Shown here piece by piece: positions 34,128-46,070 of a DNA stretch of 64,000 nucleotides. Made by a program: the position numbers and the translations under genes. The notes under the pieces are model-generated. The model had not been told where the DNA came from, did no database searches, and was given only the letters and a program-made list of their open reading frames with translations. Each line of letters starts with the position of its first letter. The first letter of the stretch is position 1. This DNA is from Botryotinia globosa (Eukaryota > Ascomycota > Leotiomycetes > Helotiales > Sclerotiniaceae). The stretch lies in contig RCSZ01000002.1 of the NCBI GenBank assembly GCA_014898425.1, forward strand, positions 372,001 to 436,000. The letters run 5' to 3'.

Positions 34128-35910
34128 ATGTCTACACCTTCAAACACTGGAGCTGATCCAGCTTCAGAATCTTCTGAAATTCGAGATCATTTAAAATCAG
34201 CCAATTCCAAATCCGATATGATTGAAGAAAATCATAACTCTCCAGCTCCTACTTCAACAACAGAGGGGGAGATCGATAATTCACAAAAGGATGATGCTGC
34301 TACTATGGCTGCGAGTGAAGAATTAAAGCACACAAGCATTTCAGACAAGCTTCCATTGCCCACAGAAAGACCGTCGCAGATACCAGATACTCAAGCAGAA
34401 GATAAGGATATGTCCGGTACGGACAAAGAGACCACGCCCGAGACTGAACCGATTGATGCGCAAGATGAGGAAATGAGAGATAGAGTTTCTTCGCCCAAAA
34501 AGAAGCGTGGCAGAGATCAAGATGACGATACAAATCAGGCGGAAGACGATACTGGGAGAAATAATGGAATTACAAGTGAAGGAAGTTTAAATGGGAGTCG
34601 AACGATGAGATCAGGTCCAGAAAAGAAGAGACCCAGAGATACTTCACAAGAACCATCCAGAATATCAGATAAAGTTTTAGCAAAGGTAGATTTACTTTTA
34701 TTTAATTTCGTGCCCCTAAAGTATCTAAAAATTTACTAATTTACCCTCTCAGGAGAGAAGCCAGAAAGAGGCATCGAAGACTACCGAAACATCAACATCA
34801 TCCACCGAGAATCCCATCAAGTCAACAGTTGGAAGTACACCTGGTGATAAATTTGCAAGCTCGGGATTTGGCGCTTTAGCATCTGCCAGCACTTCTCCAT
34901 TTGGCACTATCGGCGCATCTACACCTAGCGTTTTTGCTTCGGGGGCAAAATCACCACTTTCAGGTTTTGGATCTTTTGTCTCTGCCAAACCAGCAAACTC
35001 CACATCTGCATCCTCGATCCCAAGCTCCTCGGCAGAAAAATCTACATCTGGGTTTGGAAGCGCATTCGGTGGTGGTGCCACATCAGGTTTTGGTGGGTTA
35101 GCATCAGGGAGTGTATTTGGCAGTGGATTAAAGAATGGATTTGCTGGTGGATCTGGACCAAAGCTTTCGAGCTTCGCAGCTCCGGGCAAAGACAATGCTG
35201 GATTAGGCAGCAAGCCAGCCAAACCCTTTGGTGCTCCAGCTAGTGATGCGGAGGACTCTGACGATGACGGAGACGACAGCGATGATGGTGCTGAGGGCGA
35301 TGAAGAGGAAGGAGGGGAGAGGGCAGTTGTTGAGGACAAGAAAAAGACCAAGAAAGGTAAAAGTTCGATTCTGCGATTGTGATGTGTTCTTGTTTCTAAT
35401 CATGATCTAGTTCACATTGACGACGGCGAAGCCGACGAAGCAACCATATTACAGATTCGAGCTAAATTATTCGCAATGGGATCTAAGGAGCTAGGCTGGA
35501 AGGAAAGAGGAGTTGGTACCCTGAAAATTAATGCACCAAAATCATGCGTCAAATTCGACGACAATGGCCATGTGATTCCTGGCAGTTTCGATTCGTCAAT
35601 GCTGGAAGGGAATAGTGTACGACTGGTCATGCGACAAGAAAATACTCACAGAGTTATTCTGAATACTGTAGTACTGAAAGCTATGGAATTTAAACCCAAA
35701 CCCTCAACTACTTCGGCACAGGTTTTATTCACGGCTTTTGAAGGAGAAACGGAGGCCAAACCTATTAATATGATTCTCAAGGTTAGTACTCTCTCTGCAT
35801 GTGTTTTTGTACGTGGCATTTTTTCTAATTTCTTTGGGGGTGGATAGATGAACGAAAATAATTACAAATTATTCACAAACGAAATCGAAAACATCCAACA
35901 CGAGCTATAA
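34128..35910 (+). CDS. YRB2: Ran-binding protein, YRB2/RanBP3-like (four exons, 531 aa)
   Basis: Exons 34128-34685, 34753-35356, 35411-35781, 35848-35910; introns of 67, 54 and 66 bp with GTAGAT, GTAAAA and GTTAGT donors. The N-terminal 190 residues are acidic and Ser/Thr-rich with basic nuclear signals (SPKKKRGR, PEKKRPRD). The middle carries FG repeats (SGFGALAS, SPFGTIGA, SGFGSFVS, SGFGSAFGGG, SGFGGLAS) typical of nuclear-pore-associated factors, then an acidic stretch (DDDGDDSDDG). The C-terminal Ran-binding domain reads AKLFAMGSKELGWKERGVGT, then RLVMRQENTHRVILN, ending MILKMNENNYKLFTNEI. Family members assist Crm1-dependent nuclear export. The last 21 residues form a separate small exon. 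Confidence 0.9.
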
Positions 35911-36237
35911 GATTGAAACATTATACAACAACGGATCAGTCGATACACAACATAACCTTGATCAAAGCCCGGATCTTTTTCTTCAAAGTAATAGGGATGA
36001 GTATTTTGGAGGGGGTCATCTCCTATCCTGCATACCCAGGTTATGCTTCCCGGCCGATTCGGTCGATTTGCTTGGGAGGAGAACTTTTAGAATAAAGCGA
36101 ATATGGATGGATGGAGGCATTGGTACGATACAATAAGAATCACAAGGTAGTCATAATCTACAGCGCCGTTGTCTTCACACTCGTTTTTGAGAGGGTGGAG
36201 TGGAGTAATAATATACCAGACATTGCCTATTTTTTAC
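35911..36237. other. 3' region of YRB2-like gene
   Basis: About 330 bp of AT-rich sequence, nothing coding seen. Confidence 0.45.
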
Positions 36238-36453
36238 CTAATCGTTTTTTTTCTTTCCTTTCAAGCTTTCGAATCGTTTTGTGAGTGATGGTGAGAGTTT
36301 AAGGGTGATGCCTTTCTTGGGACGTTTGGGGTTCATCTGGTTGATGAGGGTTGCATAGCGAATGGGGGAGGGTGATCTTGAGGGTTTTGGGGATTGTGAT
36401 TTTGGAGAGGGGGCGGAAAAGGAAGGCAAAATTCGGGGTGGACGGACTTGCAT
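36238..36453 (-). CDS. Candidate small basic protein, 71 aa
   Basis: A single minus-strand frame starting at an ATG in AAAATG context right after a strongly C/T-rich stretch (minus strand of 36460-36990), which is how fungal promoters and leaders often look. The peptide is rich in Ser-Pro and Lys (APSPKSQSPKPSRSPSPIRY, then NPKRPKKGITLKLSPSLTKR) and ends KGKKKND. No family recognised. It could be a real small gene or chance coding in a biased region; only the leader context and lack of overlap argue for it. Confidence 0.3.
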   Translation of the reverse strand: MQVRPPRILPSFSAPSPKSQSPKPSRSPSPIRYATLINQMNPKRPKKGITLKLSPSLTKRFESLKGKKKND

Positions 36454-37397
36454 TTTGGAAGGAGAGAAGATATGAATGGAAAGATTGGAGGATTGGGAAT
36501 TGGACCTTCTTTATGATTAGATTGGGTAGGTATATTGATATGAGAATATAATGGATTTTGATGTTCGTATGTGATGTGATTATGCTGGATTGTGATGGAG
36601 TGTTTGTGTGACGGGTTTATGGATGGTTCTGGAGGGTTTTGTTATTTGATTGGTGTTGTGAGGTGGAGTGAGGTGATGGAGTGAGGTGAGAGATGGATGG
36701 ATGGATGGATGAGAGAATTCTGCGGGAAAGTATAAGATGAAGTTAAGTAATAGGTATATATTTGTATCTAGAGAGGCTTTCGGTGGAAGTGGGAAATGTG
36801 GAGAAGCGGAAGAAAAGGGAGGGGGGGGAGAAGAGGAGGAGGGAGAGATGGGATAAGGGGAAAACGAACTGGCGATGGTAATGGGAAACATGGAGAGAGA
36901 GGTGGAGATAAGAGGAGAGGGTGAGAAAGGGGTTAAGCGCGGAAAAGGTGGAGAGAGAAGGCACGGAGTATTTAGTGATACTAATCACATGTTCCAGCGT
37001 ATTTATTGCGTCTAAGGGAGTAGAGTAGATGACCTAGTAGTCTTTACCTATTCAAAGTTTCGGGGGAGGGGGGTTCGTTTCTCTGTTGATGATATCTCAT
37101 GAGTTTGAATCTGGGGTTTGGGGGGGGATTGAGGTGCGTATTGATATGAAGGGTTTTAGATCTCGTTTCTTATTGTAAGATTACCTCAGCGGTTGGGTGA
37201 GGTTCTCGTGTTGTTTTTGATCGGCTTATAAAGCACCATCTCTCGTTGGCATTAAGCTTACCTTCCTTTGAAGATGACACAACGATGTACATGATGTGCC
37301 AATCTTTCTCTCGCTCACCTTATCGACCTCGCAAAGAGAGACTTCAAAGGTCATGTTTTCCCGAATCAACCGACGACGGAAGATTTAATGGGTCCGT
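36454..37397. other. G/A-rich intergenic sequence
   Basis: The plus strand is rich in G and A from about 36550 to 37150 (GGATGGATGGATGG near 36690, GGAGGGGGGGGAG near 36820). It is the pyrimidine-rich strand for anything transcribed leftwards. No supported gene; small frames follow the base bias. Confidence 0.45.
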
Positions 37398-39502
37398 TTG
37401 CTTGGACATTGTCGCTGGCGAATCCAGATAATTCACCAAAAGAAAGAAAGCCAAGGACATAATTCGGATGAGATTCACTGGGCAGATTTCAGCCGTCGTC
37501 GGGAGACTGATATCAAGATCTCTATCAACAGTAGTCATGTGTATCCAAACGCTGCCCTCGATGGAGTACAAATGCTTGATACTATTCTTGTTCACATTGG
37601 CAACATTGGAGATCAAAGATCTGACTTCAAAAATCACGGGCACTCTTTCGCGGTCCCTACACAAAGTTTGACGCTTGTCACAAAACGCGGTACGTCACTG
37701 TCAAGAATTTCTGAGCTGACGGCAGCAAGTATCTGCAGGGGCCAATTTATCATTGCATCATTCATGGACTCTCCAATTAGATTAAAAGGTTTCCGAATAG
37801 GGAGGGCTGAGACCGATCCTGACCTTGGGTCCAAACTGAATTTCGATATTGCGAGGGGTTGGCCCAGAGAATGTGTAGAGTGTCATGATTGTCACAATAC
37901 CAATTTAACACAGCTTCCCACTCGCGTGATTGATGTTACACCTAATCAGATAAGAATCATTCATTCAAATGGGATCACGGCTAACTACATTGCGTTGAGT
38001 CACTGTTGGGGCGGCCCGATACCCATTTCATCAACTACAGCAACACTACCACAACACCAAAATGAGCTTCCCTTTCAAACCTTGCCTGCGAATTTTAGAG
38101 ATGCCATAACTATCACTAGAGAGCTAGGAGTTCAATATCTCTGGATTGACTCTCTATGTATCATCCAAGATTCTAAACATGACTGGGAACAAGAATCTCA
38201 GAAAATGGGAACCGTTTATCGAGATTCATTGGTCACAATATATGCAATGTCATGAGAGGCTAGCACTGGTGGTATTGTTCCAAATCCTGCATACCAACCT
38301 GTTGAAAAGCCGTCTACTACTTTCACTCTTAATGATGATAATAGAATGGAGGCAACTGTTAGAGTGGAACCTGCAGATAGAGACATTCATGCCGAGGACT
38401 TACACCGTCTGGCAGAATCTTCTCCGCTACGTAGTAGAGGCTGGACGTTTCAAGAATCCATATTATCTCCTCGTCATATTTACTTTGGGAGAGGACAAAT
38501 ATACTGGGGATGTACACAGGGATTTCACGATCTCACAGGGATGCCTCCTGGGTATAGATTTCCACAAGAAGAGCACATAAATCGTTTATTGCCAGCTCTT
38601 CATTCCATCATACAGGACATCGATATGATTACAGAAATGGAACGAATCATACTTCTCCAGAGTTTTCGTGATATACTCTGGCAATACTGTCAGAGAAATT
38701 TGACATACGATACCGACAAACTTCCAGCAATCTCAGGTTTATCAGGACTTCTCCAGCCAGCCATTGGAGGAGATTATCTTGCCGGCTTGTGGAGTTGCGA
38801 TTTATTGGATGAGCTTTGTTGGATTCCTGACATGAAATCTGGATGTGTTCACATCAAGCCGTATCGTGCACCCTCATGGTCCTGGGCCGTAACAAACGAT
38901 CGCTTCAAATTCGATCGGGGCACCATCATCGCGCCTAAAGATCGAATTGCCGAGTTGAAAGTTATAGATTATAAAGTAGTTCCAAAGGTCAAAAACAATC
39001 CTTACGGCGAGGTAGAGTCTGCGTATCTAATTGTAGAGGGTTTAACCCTCCCTATTCTACGGGCCTGGCAAACGAGACATCTCGGAAAATATGATTATGA
39101 TGGTTACTCGGGAACATATTGTTTTGATGATCCGGCCTGGATTTCTCATTATGAAGCTTTCGAGTGGTCTGAAAATTACGGGTGGCAACAGGGTTTTGGA
39201 GAATGGACGAGGATGTAGGAGTGTAGATAATGACAGGTTGGAAGACTCATTCGCGTGGCTAACGAGTGATTAATGAGGAAGAGGAGAAATGGATGAAGGA
39301 AGAATACATTGTTCTGCTTGTTTCGTTAACAAATAGAGATAATGGAGATGATGGAGATGAGAGACCATATGCCGAGTGCTTGATTTTGAAGAAAGTCGAT
39401 GGGAATGAGGATAAAGATGATGATATGCTAGATATTTATGTGATTCATCATGAACCGGAATGGTTGAAATCTTGGACTAAGAAAACTGTTAAATTGATAT
39501 GA
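37398..39502 (+). pseudogene. Broken HET-domain (heterokaryon incompatibility) gene
   Basis: One reading frame covers 37398-39218 but is cut by TGA at 38253-38255. The first in-frame ATG is at 37572; the true start is unclear. HET motifs are intact on both sides: LPTRVIDVTPNQIRI, YIALSHCWGG, YLWIDSLCIIQDS and MGTVYRDSLVTIYAMS before the stop; GGIVPNPAYQP, SRGWTFQESILSPRHIYFG and RAPSWSWA after it. The frame ends EWTRM-TAG at 39218. The next stretch in another frame (39266-39502: ERPYAECLILKKV, IHHEPEWLKSW) looks like the usual acidic-loop C-terminal tail of these proteins. HET proteins trigger programmed cell death on non-self fusion. Nonsense plus a likely frameshift suggest a pseudogene; readthrough or assembly error remain possible. 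Confidence 0.75.
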
Positions 39503-41655
39503 GATGAGATGAATCAATACACACAATAGTATGAAATAGCTGTATACAAGATCTTTTCCGTCTTCACTGAAATCTATATACTGACTGCTATTATATCCAA
39601 TCCACACAAACAAACAGATTGCTCCTGTAAACAGATTCCAGCAAAACAACCCAAAATAAAACAATACAAGACAAAGCAAGCAGGAAAACAAGTCCCATAA
39701 GCAAACTTTACTCTTCAAACAACATCAAGCAAAATGACATGTATGATTCCAGACTCCTTCATTCCTTCTGAGATTTCAAGCCCCCTTATATATCCATGGC
39801 TATGACTATCTAAAAACACAAGCATCTCGTATATCAACAAAAGAGTATGTCTCATCATACCTATATTTATATACATACCCAGATATAAAGTAAAATACCT
39901 GGATGCAATATTCAAATGAGGTATCTAAACATTACGAAACACCAATTATCACTATCAATATCAATATCATCTCACTCGGTTTCTATCTTCGATTAAAAAA
40001 CAGTGTCAGACGAAGTCCACGAATTCTTTACCCCCCTAGCGAGCGCATACACCAAACTTCTAAGACCTAATTTCTATAGCTTCCAGCTCCATGTCCATAA
40101 TAACTAAACCTCTTTGGACAGCCTTTCCCTGTCTCTTTCCCTCCCCCTTCTCCCTTCCTCTCTATTCTTTCCTATAAAGAGATATATCTAACTCTAACCA
40201 ACCATCCATCCATCCACTCATCCACAACCAGCCAACCCTCAAGACATCAACCCATCAACCCAACAAACACCCTCCCTCCCTACTTCTCCAAATTTCCTGA
40301 CTTTCCTCAATCTACACCACAGCTTACATACAGCACAACTCACATGCATCACAACCCACACCATAGCACCAACATGAAGCATTCCATTCCAGAGATCATT
40401 TTATTTCAATATTAACACTATTTAAAACTCTCTAACAACATTTACCTAACATTTTGATTCAAGTTGTGTTGTGTTCAAGAAGAAAAATGAGGTATATTAA
40501 TATCTCTACCCTTTATATCCCTTTTCAATTTCCAAATAATTCTTTCTCTCTTCTCCGAGACACAGGTAGAATTTATCCATCAACCCATCCATCTCAAAAC
40601 GCACACATCCTCCCCAACCATTCAAACCCCAGAACGACATACAGTCAAAAAACCAGCAACATTCTAAACACATTTTCACAAAACAGTTTTCACTCATCAA
40701 TATATACTCTCTTCTAAACACTCCCCCAGATTCACCAAGATTCCCGAATCATCCTGTAAGAACATTACATACCTCCAGCTGTCCTTCAAATGTTTTCCAT
40801 TCCATAATATAGATTCTATGATATATAGGTACCGTACCAAAAATATTCTCACAATTACTCTCCCATTCCAGTATCTTCCACCTCTAGTCAATTCGAGTTA
40901 GACCAGGAACTCAATCGCAGATTCAATATCAAAATAAATCCCAATACAAGTACTGTACCAACCGAGCCGAAACCACCTACCTACATACATAGCAGCCTAG
41001 ATAGCTACTGTACGAACCCCCTCGAACCAACCAAACCCCTCAAACCCCTCGCTTAAAACAACCCTTCCCTGTACATCAACAATACTTCACTCCAAACACT
41101 CATCCTTCAACCATCTAATCATTCATCCATCCATCAATCATTCACCCACCCAACCATCCACCCCCCAAAAATTCACTCACCTCGACATCTCAACCCCTCA
41201 TAAAATCCTCCAAATTTCCCATCTCCTCCCCACCTCCCAAACCCCGAACATCCACCTTTCCAACTTCGAGATAGATTTCACATCCAACATTTCCCTGGTT
41301 CAATCTCCTTTCCACAAATCACCATAACAAATCTCCTTGTTCTTTCCCTTTCCCAAGAGCTGGAGACTCTTGCATTTGCATCTGGATAAACTCTCTCGGA
41401 GACAAGAAACTCATTTTCCATTGATCCCTCGCTGTATAGCGGAATCTACGCGCCAATTTGGTGTTCAGAATATCCTCATCAGTCTCGTTGATTCCACGTG
41501 ATAGTACACACGAGACAGATCGGGTTCGAAGATTCGTACACCTGCTAGATCTGTCTAAAGAAACTTTCAAGATCTATATCTCTCACTCTTCCTCGATCTG
41601 CAAAAAAACCAAGTTTTCGAAACATATCTCCCGCTACAATCTTCGAATATTCGAC
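39503..41655. other. Intergenic, C/A/T-rich leader of gene E
   Basis: About 2.1 kb. From about 40080 to 41330 the plus strand is almost free of G and built of C, A and T runs (CCATCCATCC, CAACCCATCAACCC). It precedes gene E and may be a long promoter and leader. No gene supported. Confidence 0.5.
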
Positions 41656-42986
41656 ATGTCGAACTTCCCACCATCATTTGGCCGAGGAAATATCTTCTCA
41701 GGCGGTCCTCGCAAGAATGGTATGTCAACTAATCCATCCAAGCTCCTTCGCTCAATACTAACAATCTCAGCAACAGGTCTTGCAGAGGAAATCATGAATG
41801 CGACCATGGAGGGTGCAAAAACTGCGTTAGACGCAAGCAAAGCTTCGGGTAATACCAGCGATATGTCTTTTGGTACGTCTTCCATGTACTTTTGCATCAT
41901 GCAGAGTAATTACTGACATAACGAGAAGACACTCACTATTACTGCGATACCGAGACCTCCGAGGAGGAATACAGCGCCATGACAACTGACACAGAGATCG
42001 AAGCTCCAGCTCCCCCGTCAAGAGGACTCCTCCCCAGCGAACAACCACTGATCCCCTTTGTCCCCGCTCGACTAAGGAAAGGCGAACGAGCCATGATCAC
42101 ACCAGAGATCCAAGATCTACTAAACACAGCCGGAGTCCAACCCAACCCCAAATACGAGGGTGAGATTACCGCTGAAGTTTTGAACGATCTCTTGACTCCG
42201 GCGCATGAAAACTGCGCACTCCACATCACGAATATCCACCCCAAAGCTAAGATGGCAGATCTCTTCTCCACGATTCACCACGGGAAAGTGTATTCGGTTG
42301 CGTGGAACGCACCGAATGAAGAGTGGACCCATGCAGCTGCACGACTTTGCTTTTGCGCACGCGAAGCTGCAGAAAGATATCTCGCGGGTAGTGAGACAGG
42401 TGATGGGATCCACATTCTCGGACAGCGAATCACTGTAGAATGGAACCGAAATCGAAAGTGTCCTGTGCCAGAGGACGAAAGTCATCAATCTCGCGTGGTT
42501 CAACTTCGCGGCCCACGATCTTTTGGCTTCTCCGCCCAGGATCTTTTAGATTTCTTCGGCAAGGATATGAAGTTATTCATCATCTCTCGAAAGGAATGGG
42601 ATCACAGGACTGATCAAAAAGTTGTAGAGTTAGCTTTTTGCGGCATCAAAGCCCAATCGAGAATGGCATTCCGCTGCTTCAAGCAGAAAGTCGCGGCACA
42701 AGGATTAGGAGATCAGTTCGATATCCGATTCGCTGCTGATCCATGTGATCCAAGTGCGGCTCAAGGCAGAGACATGTTCATGCCTCGACCACGTACACGT
42801 CAAATCACACCACCGCCACCACCACCACCACCTCGCACATTAGATAGTATTCGTACGTCTAGTTGGCGTGTAGGGGCATCGCGCGAACCGAATCGAAGTG
42901 GGAATCCAAACACCACACAACGAACTGGACCAAAGTATGAGAAGGGTACCGGTCCAGATGCAAAATGTTGGAGACGTACTGAGTGA
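41656..42986 (+). CDS. RRM-like family protein E (three exons, 405 aa)
   Basis: Exons 41656-41719, 41777-41872, 41929-42986; introns of 57 and 56 bp (GTATGT and GTACGT donors, ATACTAAC and TACTGAC branches, ACAG and GAAG acceptors), all joins in frame. Start MSNFPPSFGRGNIFSGGP. A lead-in LRKGERAMITPEIQDLLN...GVQPNPKYEGE is closely matched in protein F. The family block (about 120-335) has HENCALHITNIHPKAKM, HAAARLCFCAREAAERYL, IHILGQRITVEWNRNRK, SRVVQLRGPRSF, LDFFGKDM, ELAFCGIKAQSRMA and RFAADPCDPS. The C-terminal 65 residues are Pro/Arg-rich with an eight-proline run. Function not recognised; E and F form a subgroup with a shorter N-terminus than A-D. Confidence 0.8.
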
Positions 42987-44549
42987 GGCAACCAGCGAGG
43001 CGAGATTGACTCTAGAGTAAGAGTATTATAGACGGACAGATCCCTTGCGCACAGATTTTTGGTCACAAGTTCCTCCCGTCTTGGGGGGAGTGGCACATCA
43101 AGGTCAAAAGCCATATCATTGACCATTTTATTTCCCCCACTACACATTGATGTCACCACCAGCGAAAGGAGCCCCACAACATAGCTCATCTGCATCCAAA
43201 CAGACTCGAGGGACTTTCATCTGACAGGTTTTGTCAAAACCTGAATCTATCAGACCAGCACGTCTGTATCATATTCTCACCACATAGTTGCTCTGCACAA
43301 CGAAATATACATAACCCCAACAAAATACTCACCACCTATTTCGACACTTACAGCGATTGATGGTGCCTCGACTTCTTTGTTCCTATATCAGACTCCGAAG
43401 AGTCTAGTGAAGGAAGAGCTTGATCACAAGAGGCTCGTGTGGGTGGTTATAGCGTTTGATTTATTACATACTTATGATATCTCGGACAACTTCCAGGTTA
43501 AAAGTTCATCATCGATTACTATCATAAAAACCATAAACTGATGATTTGGCCTGATGTGATATGATGTGAAGAGATGAATGAGACTTATTGTTCTGCGCTC
43601 GAAGAAACGTTTGTACAGGAGAAGCTTCTAGGCTGATTTGACCAAGACGGATGACCCCTGGTAGTGAAATACATCGAATGACTCTAAGCATCGCTTTGAA
43701 TGGTTTTGGGAAGAGCCCTAGTCGTTTCTTGCTTTTATTTATCCAGGCATAATCCAGTATGAGCTCATGAAGTATCTGTATAATATTGTCTGGAGATGCA
43801 TACAATAAAACTCGAAGTTCAGATACTTCTTGTCAAGCCGTTTGGGTAAGCTTTGGAGAAGGAGACTATGTCCCTGGGTTTTCACGAAACTCGGAATGCC
43901 TTCCTCTCAGTAGACTCCAACTCAATTCTGAGACTGCCAAGTAATATCCAGAAAACACCAGATCCCATTCGCAAAGTCTGTTAGCCCACGATACAAAGTC
44001 CAATTGGAGTAAAGGAAGAGTGCAGCTTCCCCAACAATGCAATGCAGCCTTGGAGCAAAAAAACCAAATAAGTCCTTATCCAGATATTTCTTTTTTTCCC
44101 AAACTGTCTGTAGCTATCCACCACCACCCGGGTGTCATCCTGGTACTTTCCGCCTCGTCAATGCATTTCAGGTTTCCAGTACATCCACGATAAAGTACCG
44201 ATCACAAAAACAAAGCTCATTCTACTGCATAGTCGTTTGTTTCTCCTCCTTTGTATCGATGTAGAGTTGCTGCCTGATTCGAGACCCTTCCAACCAATCA
44301 ATCGAAGAGTTTTTCCCCCTATGGCTACCTGCATATTGACTTGGATGATTGGTTACCTCCTAGTTCGAACACCGGACTTAACTTCAATATTTCTTAGATT
44401 TTCTAAAATTCTGAGATTGATAAACATCAACTGTCATCGTCTCTTGCACAACTTTCTTCCAATATATCATCACAACAAATCGCTAGTTTTGATCTTTGTA
44501 CGCCAATCTTGATCCCTTTCCCAACTCGTGCCCTTAGACACAAACGAAA
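42987..44549. other. Intergenic spacer between RRM-like genes E and F
   Basis: About 1.56 kb, no gene supported. A plus-strand frame at 44132-44512 ends just before gene F and has no domain resemblance; it fits a leader. The C/T-rich part starts near 44100. Confidence 0.45.
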
Positions 44550-46070
44550 ATGGTCCATCAACCAAGCACCTGGGAACTATCTCTTGATCGTGCGAAGCAG
44601 CAATTTCGTGACCATCAACACGACTGTCAATATGATGGGAGAATCAAAGGTTCCCGCAAGCTGCCAAGTTCGATGCAAACCAGCTCCAAAGTGAGAACCA
44701 CCACGAGTTTTGATCATAAGCAGGATATTGGCTGTCTGTACTAAGACCAAGCTTACACTATTCATTGCTGACTAGAGACAGATAATAGCGAGTTTCCCTT
44801 CGATTCATGGGTTGAATCAATTACTGGGGCGGTCGATCCCCACGCAAACCATACTTCATGCGTTCTATCAAACGGAGGTATGCAAGTGTTTGAATATGCA
44901 CAAAAGCCTAGCAGTTTCTCATCCAAAGTGAGTGTAGCGTTCAATGCCAAAGATACATCCACCGCAACATCTGGTAGAGTTTTCAATGAAAATTATCGAG
45001 GTACTATGATTCAATACCTCGGGATGAACACTGAGAGGCAGAACGGATCTCACATGTCATCATCTGATGAGTCTTACACTCGATCCGTCTCAACGACTTC
45101 TGGTCCAAGTTTGTCATCTTCGTTTGCATCGACTGCATCGACTGACATGACGACGCCAGTGCTTGACGGAAATCACTCCCAAATACCCAGCTGGGATAAA
45201 ATTATGCTACCCATGCCACTTATTGACACCTCAAACGGTCTTCATAGATACGAATTAACGACCAAGATACCTCAAGATAACCTGGTGCTAGATAACTATC
45301 CAGTACACGAAGGTGTGGATAAAAAAGCATACGAGTTCATTCCGTCAGCAATCCTCAAGGGTGAGCGCCGCCCAACCAATCCCGAAATGATTCGTAAAGC
45401 TGCAGAAGTTGGACTTCCTTCCAATCCAAATTACAAAGGCGAGCTCACCAACTTCAATCTCCGCAATGCGATGTGTCTCGACCACGAAAATTGTTCGGTG
45501 AGAATCCATAAAATTCCTCCAGAAGCCAGTCATTCCGAGATCTTCGCTGTGATTACCCATGGCAAGGTTTTCTCCTTCAACTACACCCCTCCCGTCAAAG
45601 GACTTTTTACACATGCCGCTACCGATCTTGTCTTCCTCACACGAGAAGCAGCACAAGACTTCTTCTATGACGCCAAGTTCGGTCGTGGCCTTTATATTCG
45701 CGGGGAGAGACTCATAGTCATGTGGAATAGGATTAAAGTAATGCCAGCGGAAGGTCGATATGAGAAAATGTCAAGAGTAGTCAGAATTAAAGGCCCAGCC
45801 ACCAAATTGTCGACAAAAACTGTTGAAGCATTCTTTCGGAGCAGATTTGAGTTCGATCTTGTCACGAGCAAAGAATGGGTCCAGAGAGATGGGTGGAAAA
45901 TTCTCGAATTAGCGTTTTCGTCTATCCGTAGTCAAAGTGAGTCGGCGGTAAAAAGTTTCAAGCTTCATGTCGAACAGAAGATGCCAAATATTGGATACCA
46001 TATCTGGTATGCTCCTGATCCATGCTTCAAGCTTGATCGCATAAGAAATTTTCGATTATCCGAAAATTAA
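44550..46070 (+). CDS. RRM-like family protein F (two exons, about 477 aa)
   Basis: Proposed exons 44550-44690 and about 44778-46070. The donor is GTGAGA at 44691; the acceptor is uncertain, since the frame opens at 44772 and only the GAG at 44775-44777 joins in phase 0 (branch GCTGAC is very close). An alternative is a start at the ATG at 44880. Residues before 170 are polar. The lead-in LKGERRPTNPEMIRK...GLPSNPNYKGEL parallels protein E. The family block (about 240-470) includes DHENCSVRIHKIPPEASH, HAATDLVFLTREAAQDFF, LYIRGERLIVMWNRIK, SRVVRIKGPATK, VEAFFRSRF, ELAFSSIRSQSESA and WYAPDPC. Same orientation as E, 1.5 kb downstream: probably a tandem duplicate pair. Function unknown. Confidence 0.72.

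Noticed and set aside
39266..39502. Independent small acidic gene after the HET gene
   Set aside because: Its ending resembles the usual C-terminal tail of HET proteins, so it is better read as a frame-shifted remnant of the same gene. An intron joining it (donor at 39215) was tried but no AG gives the right phase.
44132..44512. 126-codon frame just before gene F
   Set aside because: Hydrophobic low-information sequence ending at the leader of gene F; no family signal.
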